Below, in pieces: positions 34,381-45,429 of a stretch of DNA of 64,000 nucleotides. This stretch comes from Amborella trichopoda (Eukaryota > Streptophyta > Magnoliopsida > Amborellales > Amborellaceae). The notes under the pieces are model-generated. The model was not told the origin of the DNA. It made no database searches and saw nothing but the letters and a program-made list of their open reading frames with translations. Made by a program: the position numbers and the translations under genes. The stretch is taken from positions 4,643,813-4,707,812 of the forward strand of contig NW_006499973.1 in assembly GCF_000471905.2 (NCBI RefSeq), written 5' to 3'. Position 1 is the stretch's first letter. Every line of letters begins with the position of its first letter.

Positions 34381-35670
34381 TCTTCTGTCAAGTGGGGAGT
34401 ACTAGCGTCGGTTGATCTTCTCTTCCTTCTTTTTATCAGTCAACGAGACTTAGCAACGGTTGGTCTTCCCTAGTTCTATCAGGCTGCAACACCTAACGTC
34501 TGTTGACCTTCTCTCTCTTCTAATATCAACTGACGAACCTAGTGCTGCTTCGCTTTCTTTCTCTTCTTCTATCAGTCGGCGAGACCTAGTGTTAGTTGGT
34601 CTTCTCCCTTCCCTTCATCAGCCTACTAGCGAGACCTAGCGCCTGTTGGACTTCTCTCTCTTCTTCAGGCAACTGGAGAGACCTAATGTTGTTTGGTCTT
34701 CTCCCTTCTCGTCTTCTGCCAACTGGTGAGACCTAGAGCTGGTTGTCCTTCTCTCTCTTCTTCTGGCCACTAGCAAGACCTAGCACCGGTTGGCTGTCTT
34801 TCTGTTCTTCTGTCAACTAGCCAGACCTAACGTCTGTTGGCTTTCTCTCTCTTCTTCTATCAGTTGGCGAGACCAAACACCAGTTGGTTCATTTCCTCTC
34901 TCTCCCATCTTCTGATACAGTCGGTAATGTCTAACGTCGACTGCATCTTCTCTCCCTTCTACACCCTCCTCCCTTCCTTCTTCTCTTTCTTTCTGTCACT
35001 CCCCTTCTTCTCTTTAACCATTCCTCTGCTACTCGCTCACTAGACCGAGAGGGATTGTGGTTAGCATCTCATGGTAGTCTTATTGTCTAGTCGTAATGTT
35101 GTTACGTCAGGCTGCTTGACCCGCTTTATTGTCAAGGCAGACCGACCATCTTGCCTAGTTAGACGATATCGGCAATAACGTCCTGTAGTGATCCCGTGAG
35201 CAGGTCTCAGTGACTGAGCCCGTTTCGCCACCACGTTTTCTCAATTATCCGCCAGCATAATCATTGCTCTGATCCTCTCACTTGGTCGAATTTTTGTCTC
35301 CCACCATCTTTCTTTCTTCTTCTCTATTGCGCATGCTTATGTAAGCTCAATAGAGAGGAAAAGGGTGAGGTCTGACCCACTTATCCCGTAACCTTTGCCA
35401 TATTTGTTTGTGATTTCATAAAAGCAGAAAGTAAGAAGAATACGAGCCAAGGGAGGTGATTCCGAACCAGGTTTATTACTGGGGGCCTTTCTTCGTGATT
35501 TAAGAAGGCGCCAATGCGAGTTAGCCCGAGTAAGTCTCGAACCCACTTTTTAAAGTCATTTCATTGGTTGGTAATACCTTCCCTAGTTTTCAAACGAGGT
35601 TCCTGAGAAAGCAATCTCACAAATGTCTCAGGTCTTATCTGAAGGGTGAGATTGAGGCACCTAACTAGCT

Positions 35671-35689
35671 TGGCGACTCCATTGAGGAC
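35671..35689 (+). other. Primer-binding site of B (probable tRNA-Arg type)
   Basis: TGGCGACTCCATTGAGGAC. The first ten bases are the complement of a tRNA 3' end GGAGTCGCCA, the form reported for Ogre/Tat elements that prime with tRNA-Arg. The A2 counterpart is near 10,035-10,050 on the minus strand. The tRNA identity is from memory of the family. Confidence 0.7.
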
Positions 35690-35767
35690 TTACTACCCCT
35701 TAGTCGGATCGTTCTTATATGGTTAGTTTTTTCTTTATCTGCTTTCATCATCTATTTACATTCACTT

Positions 35768-36415
35768 ATGGCTGCTGGTTTCTATAACCCATTTATCCGG
35801 ATCGGGGATTTTCTTATCCCCTTATTCGAGAGTGTCCTTAGGGAACAAGGTCCTTCGACTTCGCTCTCGGCCATCCTCTTGAGCAAAGACCCCTTGTTTA
35901 GCTCCCAGGTCTTAACTTGGACCGGTGTGAGGAGGGACTTGAACGTTCCTCACTCCCCATCTCTTCGCTCAGGTGGAAATTCCACCAAGGCGCCTTGCAT
36001 GGGTGACATTTTTGTTGCCCTACATAGCATGCACCCAACCACCGGCAAGTCACTTACCGGTCATGTTTCTGAGGTATGCTGGAAGGCTGCCCAGTCCCTT
36101 TCTGCAAACGAGAAGCGAGTTTCCATTGGTTCTGTGGGTCGCCATAAGGCTACCCCCCACATTCCTACATGGGGGGTCTCTATCCTTAGAGGCTCAAAAC
36201 AAAGAGGCAGAAATCCCATGGTCTCCATCCCTTATACACACCAAAAGACTCGTGGGTCACCCACTCGAGGCACACTTCGGGGCAACCCTTCTGCTACCTC
36301 GAGTCCGTGTCCAGGATTGAACCATTCGAGGCCAGATCCTCCATACGCCACTCATGTGCTTCTCACTACTCTGGCCAATGCCATTATTGCTCCAACCCGA
36401 GTAAAGATGAGATGA
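35768..36415 (+). pseudogene. Leader ORF1-like region of element B
   Basis: 215 open codons starting 80 bp after the primer site with MAAGFYNPFIRIGDFLIPLF. It contains KSLTGHVSEVCWKAAQSLS and is rich in Ser, Pro and Thr. Homologous DNA lies in A and A2. Ogre elements carry an ORF before gag, but I cannot match this one to it. An overlapping frame (35,973-36,320) is also open, so chance openness in a conserved leader remains possible. Confidence 0.5.
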
Positions 36416-36539
36416 CCTCCTCGTCCTCCTCCTCTGCACACACAAGTGCACCCTATAAGGGGTAGGCTTGCACCTTTTCTCTTATAGACACTTGCTCATA
36501 GTTCTCGGTCACTTAAGGCTAGCTCACCTGCACGAGCCT

Positions 36540-38582
36540 CGGTGGACCCTCCGGTCCCTCAAAATCCTTCTTCAAGGGGCACACATGCGTCACCATCGCA
36601 GGCCTTCCCTCGTCCTCAACTCGAGCCTCCTCATGAGGCAACCCTAGTCCCGCTTGCTCATTCTTCATCGACCAAGCACCTTCAGCCTTGGTACTCAAAG
36701 GTTTGCCCGAAGAGTACCATCCTTAACCAGTCCCAACACTTTGGTCATGTCTCTGGAGCTCATAAGAGAGCTCGGGGCATGCACCTCATAGAAGATCGAT
36801 TACTTCATCCTCCCCAGCCCAAGATGACCCCAATTTCTGACCCTCATCCTTTACCACACCTGATGGCGACAGCTCTCTCTTGTGCAAGAAAACTTGACCA
36901 GCAGTGATCTAGATCACAATTTTGGCAAGAGGTCAATAAAAAATGCAAGGCTAAATGCGATAGAGGTTTGCAAATTTTTACTAGGGAGGTTACCAAGGTA
37001 GTCCAAATAACCAATTTTGGCAACCCTCTTCACTTGAATCCCTTCTACCAATGAACCCTACGTTGTGATTAGTCGAAGAAGAAGGCCCAGCTACTCAACA
37101 ACCACGGTCCCAAGACTGTCGTGAACCTACCCGTAGCCATTGTCTCAAGACCATCGAGAACCAATCCAAAGGTGATCTGCGTACAAAAGTCAAGTTCAGT
37201 CGGGGCATGCTGACCCCTTACTGACTGAGCTACCATGTCCAACCTATCAAACTCGCAAACCTTCTCTCACCACTAACGTTGACCTCCCTTGAGAAACAAT
37301 CAGTGTAATTGTCATAAGCAAACTCAGTGATGTGTAGGGGGATTGCATGAACAAGTTTGAGGATATGGTGTGCATGATGATAGAAAAGATCGATCGTATT
37401 GATACTGCATAGAGGTCCGCTAGCCATGAAGTCAATTCCCATCACTTTGATGCTATACCTTTATGACAGCCTCCTCCATCTACCTCACAGGACAATTCTA
37501 TCCCTCATTCGGTCTCTTAGTCTGATATTGACTCTATGTTCACCCATAGCCTAAAGAACAGACAAATTCCAGGCATACAGGTGGCAACGCCTTATCAAAG
37601 ACCATACCCCTTCTATATTGATCAAGTTTTGTTCCCCTCAAACTATAAGAAAGGGAAGTTTCCTCTATTCAGTGGAACCACCTCCCCAAATTAGCATATC
37701 ACCCACTTTTAGGCAGCATGTCGGGAAATTACAGCTGACGGGAGACTTCTTCTCCGCCATTTCGTCGAGACCCTTGATGGCTCGACATTTCAATGGTATG
37801 TTCGACTTCCTTCGCACTCGGTGCATACATGGGAGGAGTTAGAGAAATTGTTCTATCAATGCTTCTATGAGGTCGACATAGAGGTTCAAACCATCGGCCT
37901 TCTCACCCTGACTCATGACCCCAAAGAACCTGTAGATCATTTCATATCAAGATGGACAAACTTCGCTTGCCACCATCCTAATCCTATGCTCGAGAAGGAA
38001 GCAGTTCAAACTTGCATACGAAATGCGCGACCTGAAATCCCTCTACATATCAAGGCCTCCAATCCGACCTCCATGTCAGAGTTGATCTCTAAATTAGTTT
38101 GCATAGAAAGTTTGTCACGCCATCATGGTGCGACATGACAGCCATCTACAAGTTTAGCAAGTAACCGAGGCAATGGTAGCCCTCGTAATGACACACGGGG
38201 CAGCCAACAAAATGGGGTAATCAGTGCATCCATCATGTTCACTGATTCATAGAAGGCTTCCCCTCAAACATTGGACCTCTCTAAAGGGGTAACCGCAGCA
38301 ACAGTTACACCCCAGGCTGGCAAGTCACAACTATCATACAATAGGGTACCTCCACCAACTAACTTTGATCAGAATGATTATTTCTCCAGGCATAAGAATA
38401 CGATCCATCAGTTCGAGAAGGAAAATTATTGTGCTTACCACTGGAGGATTAATCATACTACAGATGACTGCAACATGCTGAAGGACATCATTGAGGCACT
38501 AATTCAGAAGGGTCAGATAAAGCTTGATGACTTAAAGAAGGCCTTTGAGGCAGCTGAGGCCTTCCATCTTGTAAGCATCTAG
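36540..38582 (+). pseudogene. gag of element B with Tat-type zinc finger
   Basis: Plus strand. N-terminal block with TALSCARKLDQQ (36,542-36,907), middle blocks matching A2, gag core with WEELEKLFYQCFYEVDIEVQ and PVDHFISRWTNFACHHPNP (37,821-38,138), and at 38,271-38,582 the finger NYCAYHWRINHTTDDCNML followed by QKGQIKLDDLKKAFEAAEA. Gag builds the particle and packages RNA. Because the element lacks RT, its gag and protease may have been supplied to, or shared with, an autonomous relative. It is a fossil with several breaks. Confidence 0.8.
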
Positions 38583-38735
38583 GGGGAGGATGAAGTGCTT
38601 GGAATTCTCTACACCTTCTTCATTATAATGCTTCAGTAAGGCATAATCACACCAAAGCAGGAAAGGAAACCCCATCACCTTGTTAAGGGGACTGAAGATT
38701 GTTGGTGTTCATACCATCAGATAAGAGGTCATTAA

Positions 38736-39820
38736 TTGTCAGAATGCACAACTTTCCTTGATAAATTGGCAAAGAAGATTTGGGAGTATCACGAATTCTA
38801 CAATCTTCTCGTAAGTGATACTCAAATCATTTCCTCATCGGGGCATGAAGATCTCACAGGGCAGGACCTTCCCATCAATGACTCAGACCCTACGGAACCA
38901 TCAACTTCTCAACCATGGATGATCTACCATGACCAAAGCAGACTCAAGTCTTTGAGGAGAGAAGCAGTTCATCAAGCTAAGGCTGTTCGCCAGCCCAGTG
39001 AGATGAATCACACATTACCTCGAAAAAGCAGAAAAATACGAGCACCAAGGGCTACTCGCCAAAGAAACAAGACCTCTCAACCCATAGTCGAGCAAAAATT
39101 TCTCAAGCCCCTTCCTTCGTTGCCAACTTTGTTGAATTTCATCCACGACACTATCCTTTTTCCCTCTTTATCCTGTCAAGAAGACATCCCTATGACATCT
39201 TCCACTCAGCACACGTCCGATGAGGGTAACGATGTTCAAAGCACTCCCCAACTGCTTGAGTAAGGGAAATACCTAAAAGATCCCCTGCACCTGTCCAATC
39301 CTGATGATGATGTAAAAAGCTTCCTAGATCGGTCTGATGAGGGTAATGACCTTAAAAGTCCCTTACTTTCCAACCCTTCTCTTCCTTCTTCTCCTGCTTC
39401 TCATTCTCTTATGTCTTCTGCAGATATGACCTTGATATGCTCAGACTTCGAGGCTCTCGACCGGGAATTCAAAGGATTCAATATAAGTGGGACATAAGAG
39501 AAGCAATTGAGAAGGACCTTGGCACAAGCAGCAGGATTCTTAACAGTTGCTGATGCCCTGGCAGCTAAAGCTAGCCAAGGCAGAGCCACCTTCATCAAAA
39601 AAGCGTAAAAAGTCGAAGCCAAAGAAGCCCCAGTGGCCCCCTGAGGTTGACTTCAAGCAGAGATTGAGAGAAGTCAAGTGGGCAAAGCTTCTATTCTCAG
39701 GGAGCTTGCCACATGGAGCAAATTTCAGGAGCAATACCCACCACAGGATAGATAAATCTCAGATCAGAGAGGATGTTGTAGCCTCCTCCGCAAAAGTCGA
39801 GCACCTTGAACTTCAGTAGT
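38736..39820 (+). pseudogene. Acidic gag-protease linker of element B
   Basis: A 175-codon open stretch (38,736-39,263), then shorter ones: Ser/Thr/Asp-rich sequence with RKIRAPRATRQRNKTSQP, SDEGNDVQSTPQ and a second DEGNDLKSPLLSNPS-type unit near 39,340. It is followed by a basic KSKPKKPQWPPEVDFKQRLR block (39,547-39,819). Same layout as A and A2. Function unknown; no catalytic motif. Confidence 0.65.
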
Positions 39821-39984
39821 CTGCCACTGCCCCCTAATCCAAAGACTAGTCTACCTATCCTACAACTCCCTGGGCTCCCTCCTTATCCCAATGCACCTCT
39901 TCTCCAATTCCCTAAGGCTCCTTTGACCCCATTCACTCAGTCTATCTTAAAGCCCCAAACTTCCTTCACTCAACCAAGCCCGCT

Positions 39985-40800
39985 GTGCAATTAAGTCCCC
40001 CAGCTAGCCAAAATAAACCCCTCTTTACCCAAACCTACTCCTCAACCAAATATTCCCAGCAACCAGTGGTAGGACCAAGAGCACAAGGCCTTGATCAAGG
40101 GAAGGTGAAATATGATGTGATAAGGCATCTACAAAAGCTTCCATCCCTTCTCAATGTTGTAGACACCCTCATGCTTTCAAAGGATTACTGGATGGATTTG
40201 GTTCAAACTCGCTTTGACCCAGAAGTGTACGAGACCGAAGTAGAACCTATCGAGGTAGACCCAGCAATTCTACAAGGATGTATGCCAATCATCTTTTCAG
40301 AAGATGATGTGCAGCTAGGGGAAAAGTTTCATAATCGCCCTCTCTTTGTTGCTGGTGAATTACATGCATGCCCCATCAATAGAATCATGTTAGATGGAGG
40401 GTCGACAGTCAACCTCATTCCAAGAAGGATTCTTACTCGATTAGGGTTGGGATCTGAAGACCTTACCTCGACCCACATCACAGTTCAGGGGTTTAACCAA
40501 TCAGGAGAGAAACCAGCAGGCACGATACGCCTTCGTTTTAAGATCGGTGAGTTGAACGATTACGCCTAGTTTCATGTAATTGGCACCTACACTTCTTACA
40601 ATATTCTCCTCGGTCGACCATGACTCCATGATCAGGGGGTGGTTCCATCACCATTGCACCAATGTTTCAAGTATAGTCGAGACGGGAGACAGCATACAGT
40701 TTGCTGACAAAAGACCATTCCGTGTGGCCAAAACTCACTTTGCAGATGCAAAATATTATTTCACAAATCTGGTGCCGCCTCAGAAGCTAAGAGAATAAGG
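39985..40800 (+). pseudogene. Protease region of element B
   Basis: 194 open codons at 39,985-40,569 with KVKYDVIRHLQKLPSLLNV, DPEVYETEVEPIEVDPAIL and the aspartic protease signature INRIMLDGGSTVNLIPRRIL. Then comes a block with GDSIQFADKRPFRVAKTHFA (to 40,798). The DGGST motif and following NLIP are typical of Tat/Ogre proteases. In autonomous relatives RT follows; here it does not. It is a fossil overall, although this stretch is among the best preserved. Confidence 0.85.
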
Positions 40801-41169
40801 TCATGTGTCTACAAGCAAGACTGTGTCCTTGTCTCGTGAAGATGTTGAGGATGATTGGAGGACGTTGTGAACATGTTCAAGGAAGAAGAAAGGCAAAGCA
40901 GAATTTTACCCTTAACTACTCTTCATTCCAACATCCCAACTATCCTCTCTCAAGAAACTCCTTGTTCGTTCGAAAAAGAGTCCTTTCCCTCTGCCACCAG
41001 TTCTGAACCACCTTGACCAAAAAATGAACCAGAAGTCATTCTTGAGATTGAGCAAGCCATTGGGGTAGGTAGAATTCCCAGCTTCGACGGTCACTTATAT
41101 GTCAGACCATCAGAAAGTCCTGCATATCCACATTGCACTCTTGAAAGCCGATGCAGCACGACAACCGTC

Positions 41170-41634
41170 ATGAAAAGTCTTTTAAAATCTCGTTGCTGGA
41201 AGTTTAAAGGATGTTCTTTAGACTGTTGTCCAGCCAAAAGTTTTACTTTTCCCAGACCCCTCAGGAGAGAAGTTCGGAGAAGGGCAACTTCCTTCCCCTC
41301 ATGGGCGGATCCTCTAGCAAACTTGAGAAACGAAGTCCACAGCCTCCAGAGCCAATTAGAAGTCTTGCGTATCACTTCAAAGCATCTCAAAGAGTTCGTA
41401 CAAAAGACTGAAAGCTATGATGAGCTTGAAGTAAAAGTGCCACTAATGGAGGCTAAAGCCCCTCCTGAAAGGACTATCTATGGCAATCAGGCTCACAAAA
41501 TCATGAGGAAAATGAAATATGAGCCTTTGGCCAATTGGACATTGAAAGGAGAAAAAGCAATGACCCCCTATTTTGAAGCTATCCAAGCTGTGGAAGCCCA
41601 CCGTGGGGCAAAACAAGGCATAGGGTATTAGTCT
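41170..41634 (+). pseudogene. Domain X of element B, at the position normally held by RT
   Basis: 153 open codons. The centre has LRNEVHSLQSQLEVLRITSK, a heptad pattern typical of a short coiled coil, then HLKEFVQKTESYDELEVKVP and IYGNQAHKIMRKMKYEP. The A copy (13,787-14,221) is about half identical over this stretch, so the domain was under constraint before both decayed. I do not recognise it. It could mediate pairing with gag or with another protein; that is speculation. Confidence 0.65.
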
Positions 41635-41744
41635 ATTGGGACAATGGAAGAGTCAAGAGGCATTCAAAAGAATCACACGAAGAACAACAAAAGTAAAGAG
41701 AAAATAAATTCATGCAATAACGTCAATCAAAAGAGAGAAGCGCT

Positions 41745-44700
41745 TTATTTATCAGTCAAAAATTTTATAGGTGTAAAAGAAAAAAAAAAGGGAGAATGAC
41801 ATGCTCCGAAATGATCAATCATCCTATTGATCTTAGCGTTGCATTCTTCAGGAGAAGTCTCAGTGCCTTGAACAAGTGCCTTCAGCTCCACCACTGTTTG
41901 AGTCGCTTTTGTCATCATCACAGTTTTCGACTCAATTGTGCCATCGAGTTCGGACAAATCTATTACCAAAGAGGCCTCCATGGCCTTCCTTTGAGCCATC
42001 TCCATCTCAAGGCCCGTGAATTATTCCTTCAATATTCACATTGCCTCCCGAACTTCAATCGTTCTCTTAAATCTTCCTTGTGCCTCCTTCTGGACGTCCT
42101 ACTGACGGCCGGCTATCAGGCCTTCTTCTCAATATAAGCATCTATCTTCTCACGACTGTGCTAGAATAACTCTTCCAAGGAGACTACCCTTCTGGTTTCT
42201 TCCTCGCGATGCAACACTCCCAACTACTAGTTCTCCAACTCGTTCAGAGTTGCATTAAAATGAGAAAGTACCTTTGGCGTCGTCCCCACTGCAGTAGTCC
42301 CAGCAAACTCCCTCAACCTGACCAAAGCTTCTCCCAGCTCGTTGAAAGGCAGCTCCCTCGAGCCCTGAAGGCTTGCTTTAACCATGCCTTCAATCATGCT
42401 AGAAACACCACCAAAAATAGGCCTGGACGGTGTTGCTGAGGCCACCACTGTGGAAGACACCTCGACCTCAAGGACCAGGCTTGTTGAAGCGATATCCATC
42501 TGAGCCACTGATTCCTCTGAAACGAGGGCAAAGCCTAGAGCATCTTTCCCGTCAACCTCATAAGCAGCCTCGTTCTCAATCTGCATCAGGGTCTTCGAGG
42601 CTTGCCTCTTTGTCTTGACCCTTTCTTAAGGGGACCTCCACTTCTATCTCAACAGGCTGCAGAGGATATGTTCCCTTTTCTCTTCACTCTCCTGAACTGT
42701 CGCCTCAGCATCACCAAGTTCAGGAATTTCCACTTCTCTTTGGCCTTTGCCAGCCGACTCACCCTTGACAATGGCTTCCTCCACTTGGCCCTCTCCTTCA
42801 ACAGCCAGAACTTCGGCCACAAAGAACTCGATCCCTTCATCTTCGTGACTCGGGACCATAGGAACAACAACCTCTTGGTGCTTGTGCACGTCATCAACTT
42901 CAGGCTCTTCTTCTTGAGCCACAGCCCTTGCCTCGGTCGAGGCACTAAACTCCTCTTGCATGGAGGCCACAACAACATCAGAGCCCCTCTGTGCAGTAGT
43001 TTCTTCAGGGCTTTCATCCTCCTCAGTCCCCATCCTAACCGCCTCTGACTCAAGAGCTACCCATGGACTCGAGGGCTCCTCCTTAAGATCTGGAGTCCCC
43101 TCCCGATCAAAAGCAATGTTAATAAGCTCAGAGCGCTCAGAGTCGTCTGCCTCAGTTCCTGAAGAAAAAGAAAACATTTTAGCAAAAGCTGAAGATGGTT
43201 CAGAAAGCACAACGGGGGATACTAGAAGAATTCTTAAAAGATCAGAAGAGGAAGGGCTACCTCCTGGTTTTGACACCACAGGAAGCTTGTCGCTCTGCCG
43301 CCTTCGAGTATGCCCACTAGCTGAAGACGTTACACGGGTATCTACAGCAGTCAGGCTCTTTCTTTTCTTTCCCCTACCAGAGTAGGAGCAGCCACCTAAG
43401 ATCCACCCCCTTGAGGAGGCCCTCCAGCTAATTTTTTGTGGGGACCGCTCCCGAATAGAGCATTCAGGTCCTGTGGTGGGCTCTTCTCATAACTAGGGAC
43501 TTGTCGCCCCTCATCCCATTCGAAGATCGAGCTAAGATTGTCGAAGATATTCCCAGTCATTGTCTTCATCTCAAGGAACTCTGGCAAGGCCTCGTCAACT
43601 GTTATCTCGCATGGAAGCCCTAAACCCCACTAGTTGGAGGGATAGTCCAAGATGAATACCTCACCTAAAGCAAGAGCATCTGCCAGCCAAATTTGTTGGT
43701 GTCCTGATGCCAGCTGCGATTCACATATTTTCAAGGGTGATCCTTCTTCCATTAGCCCTTACTGGTGATTCTCCACCAGTTCGCATATGCCGTGGTTGTT
43801 CAGACTTTCCTACTGAAGTGAGGTAGCACATATTTGCTGGTCTCTGTCATTTCAAGACACATGGACCAAGCAGTTCATATATGTTTAGGAACCCAACACT
43901 CCCGAAATGTTCTAAGCTCCTCTGTGCTCTCCTTATACACCTTACTCTGGTGCTTCTTGAAGAATACTGAGAAGGGGAAGCTTTAGTCAAGCCCATGCTG
44001 ACGAGAAAAGTGGTGGGGGAAATATCCCTGTAGCCGGGCACTGTGTGGAGTCTGATAAGGTAAGACTCCCCCTCTGATGCTCATCTTGAACATGAGTTCT
44101 TTAATAGTTTTCGAAGCACCTTCAAGCTCCTCTCCTAACTCATCGACGAAAGCACGGTTTGTGAAGCTCCCGACGGAAAAGGGACTCTCCTCATGTTCAA
44201 AGAATCATTTCCAAATGGACCCCGAGCTTCCCTTGGGGTGTGGAAGATGGCCTTCTGGTTCGCTAACTCCATCAAGAAGTGCAACAACTTATTTCTTGAG
44301 CACTAATGCTTGACGTAGGTGTCAGGGAAATAAGCCCCTAGCCACCCGTACACGTAATGCATAGGGAATGGGGTTTTAAAGTCCTCAGGAAAAGCTTCTC
44401 CTCCTATGATGTCGTTCCGTCTCTCCTTGCTCTAATAGGCCTTTCTAAAAGAAATGGCCCCCAAGCCATGGTATATGTTGCACAGGACTGTTTGAGCAAG
44501 GGCAAACTCACACCCTCTGGCCATGTCGCATGCCACATATAGTACCCCTGGGTGAATGTCGTCTCTCAAGCCAAGCAGCACAATTTGCATAAGAATAAAG
44601 GTAGGTAGATGGCCAAGAAGACACGGTCATCATAAGCCTCGAGGTAATATATAGGAGGTGTCTCCTTTGCAACTACCTTCCCTTTCCCCTTTGGAGTACC

Positions 44701-45425
44701 CTGACCTCCCTCACAATAATCCCCGCAAAACAATTTCACCCAGCCTGTAAAGGTGAACCTACCATTGCTTGATCAACCAACAATTGACTGGTAGAACTCA
44801 AAGATCTTGGGAAGACTGGCCGGTGGCTCTTCACCCCCCACGTGAACATCACCAAAGATGACTGAGTTTGAGGGCACAAACGCGTCATACATAGCTCTGA
44901 GTAGCAGCAGACCTCCAATAAAGTGAAGATCCAGTAAAGAGATTCCCACTTTGCCCTGACCAAGAAGCCAAGTATTGCTCACATATCTCCATGTCTCCAG
45001 CAATACCTTTATTGTATTAGAGCAATGATCGTAGTAGCTTCCCGAACACTGGATAGCGGCTAATAGCGAAGCACGCTCAAGAACGCTTCCATGCGAAGCC
45101 AATACCTTGACAGTCCAGGGAGCGTATCCCTTCAGGTATTGGTGCTCTCCCTGAATCCGGAGGCCTTTGTTGACCACCTTAATAATCGCTTTGCCTAGAC
45201 TGTTCGCCTCCCCAAGGTAAGCAAGTTTTCCCCAGAAGCTATGTTCCGAAGCATATAGTGAAGAAGTGTCATCCCTTCTTCAATACAGACATTGCCACCA
45301 TTGCCCTCCTGAAACTTAAAGCATACGGGGTCAGTAATGAAAGTGACACTAAGAGGCCACTCTGGTTCACACACCGGCTGGGTCAGCCAAATCACCTCTT
45401 GATAAAACTTCACCTGTAAAGTCAT
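41745..45425 (-). pseudogene. Antisense ORF (aORF) of element B with PMD-like start
   Basis: Minus strand, opposite to gag. N-terminal blocks: KFYQEVIWLTQPVCEPEW with FITDPVCFKFQEG (45,195-45,425), and LETWRYVSNTWLLGQGKVGI, LDLHFIGGLLLL and MYDAFVPSNSVIFGD (44,773-45,177). These resemble the plant mobile domain (PMD), known in host proteins and in Mutator-like and Ty3/Gypsy elements. Further on are an NLSSIFEWDEG block (43,396-43,587), a 211-codon acidic stretch (42,644-43,279), RPIFGGVSSMI (42,227-42,586) and a final coiled-coil-like piece (41,745-42,005). It converges on gag-pro, whose end is only ~110 bp away. It is broken in about six to eight places. Confidence 0.65.
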
Positions 45426-45429
45426 GGGC

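Larger units (their letters stand above)
32570..35663 (+). repeat. LTR-4, 5' LTR of element B
   Basis: About 3.09 kb, opening TGTTTGAACATATTTTTCAT and closing GGCACCTA eight bases before the primer site. Contents: U3, a worn TATA region near 33,873, a long CT-rich leader (34,045-34,380) interrupted by a 20-N gap, a 50-bp array (34,385-34,950), and the conserved end. No gene; the long CT-rich open frames are low-complexity. Confidence 0.9.

Noticed and set aside
33980-34473. Ser/Leu-rich open frames of 132-146 codons
   Set aside because: Translation of a CT microsatellite, partly through an N gap.
42644-43279. A host nuclear protein gene from the 211-codon acidic stretch
   Set aside because: It lies inside the antisense ORF of B, between LTR-bounded parts, and adjoining blocks recur in A. 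No intron-exon structure or host domain is seen.
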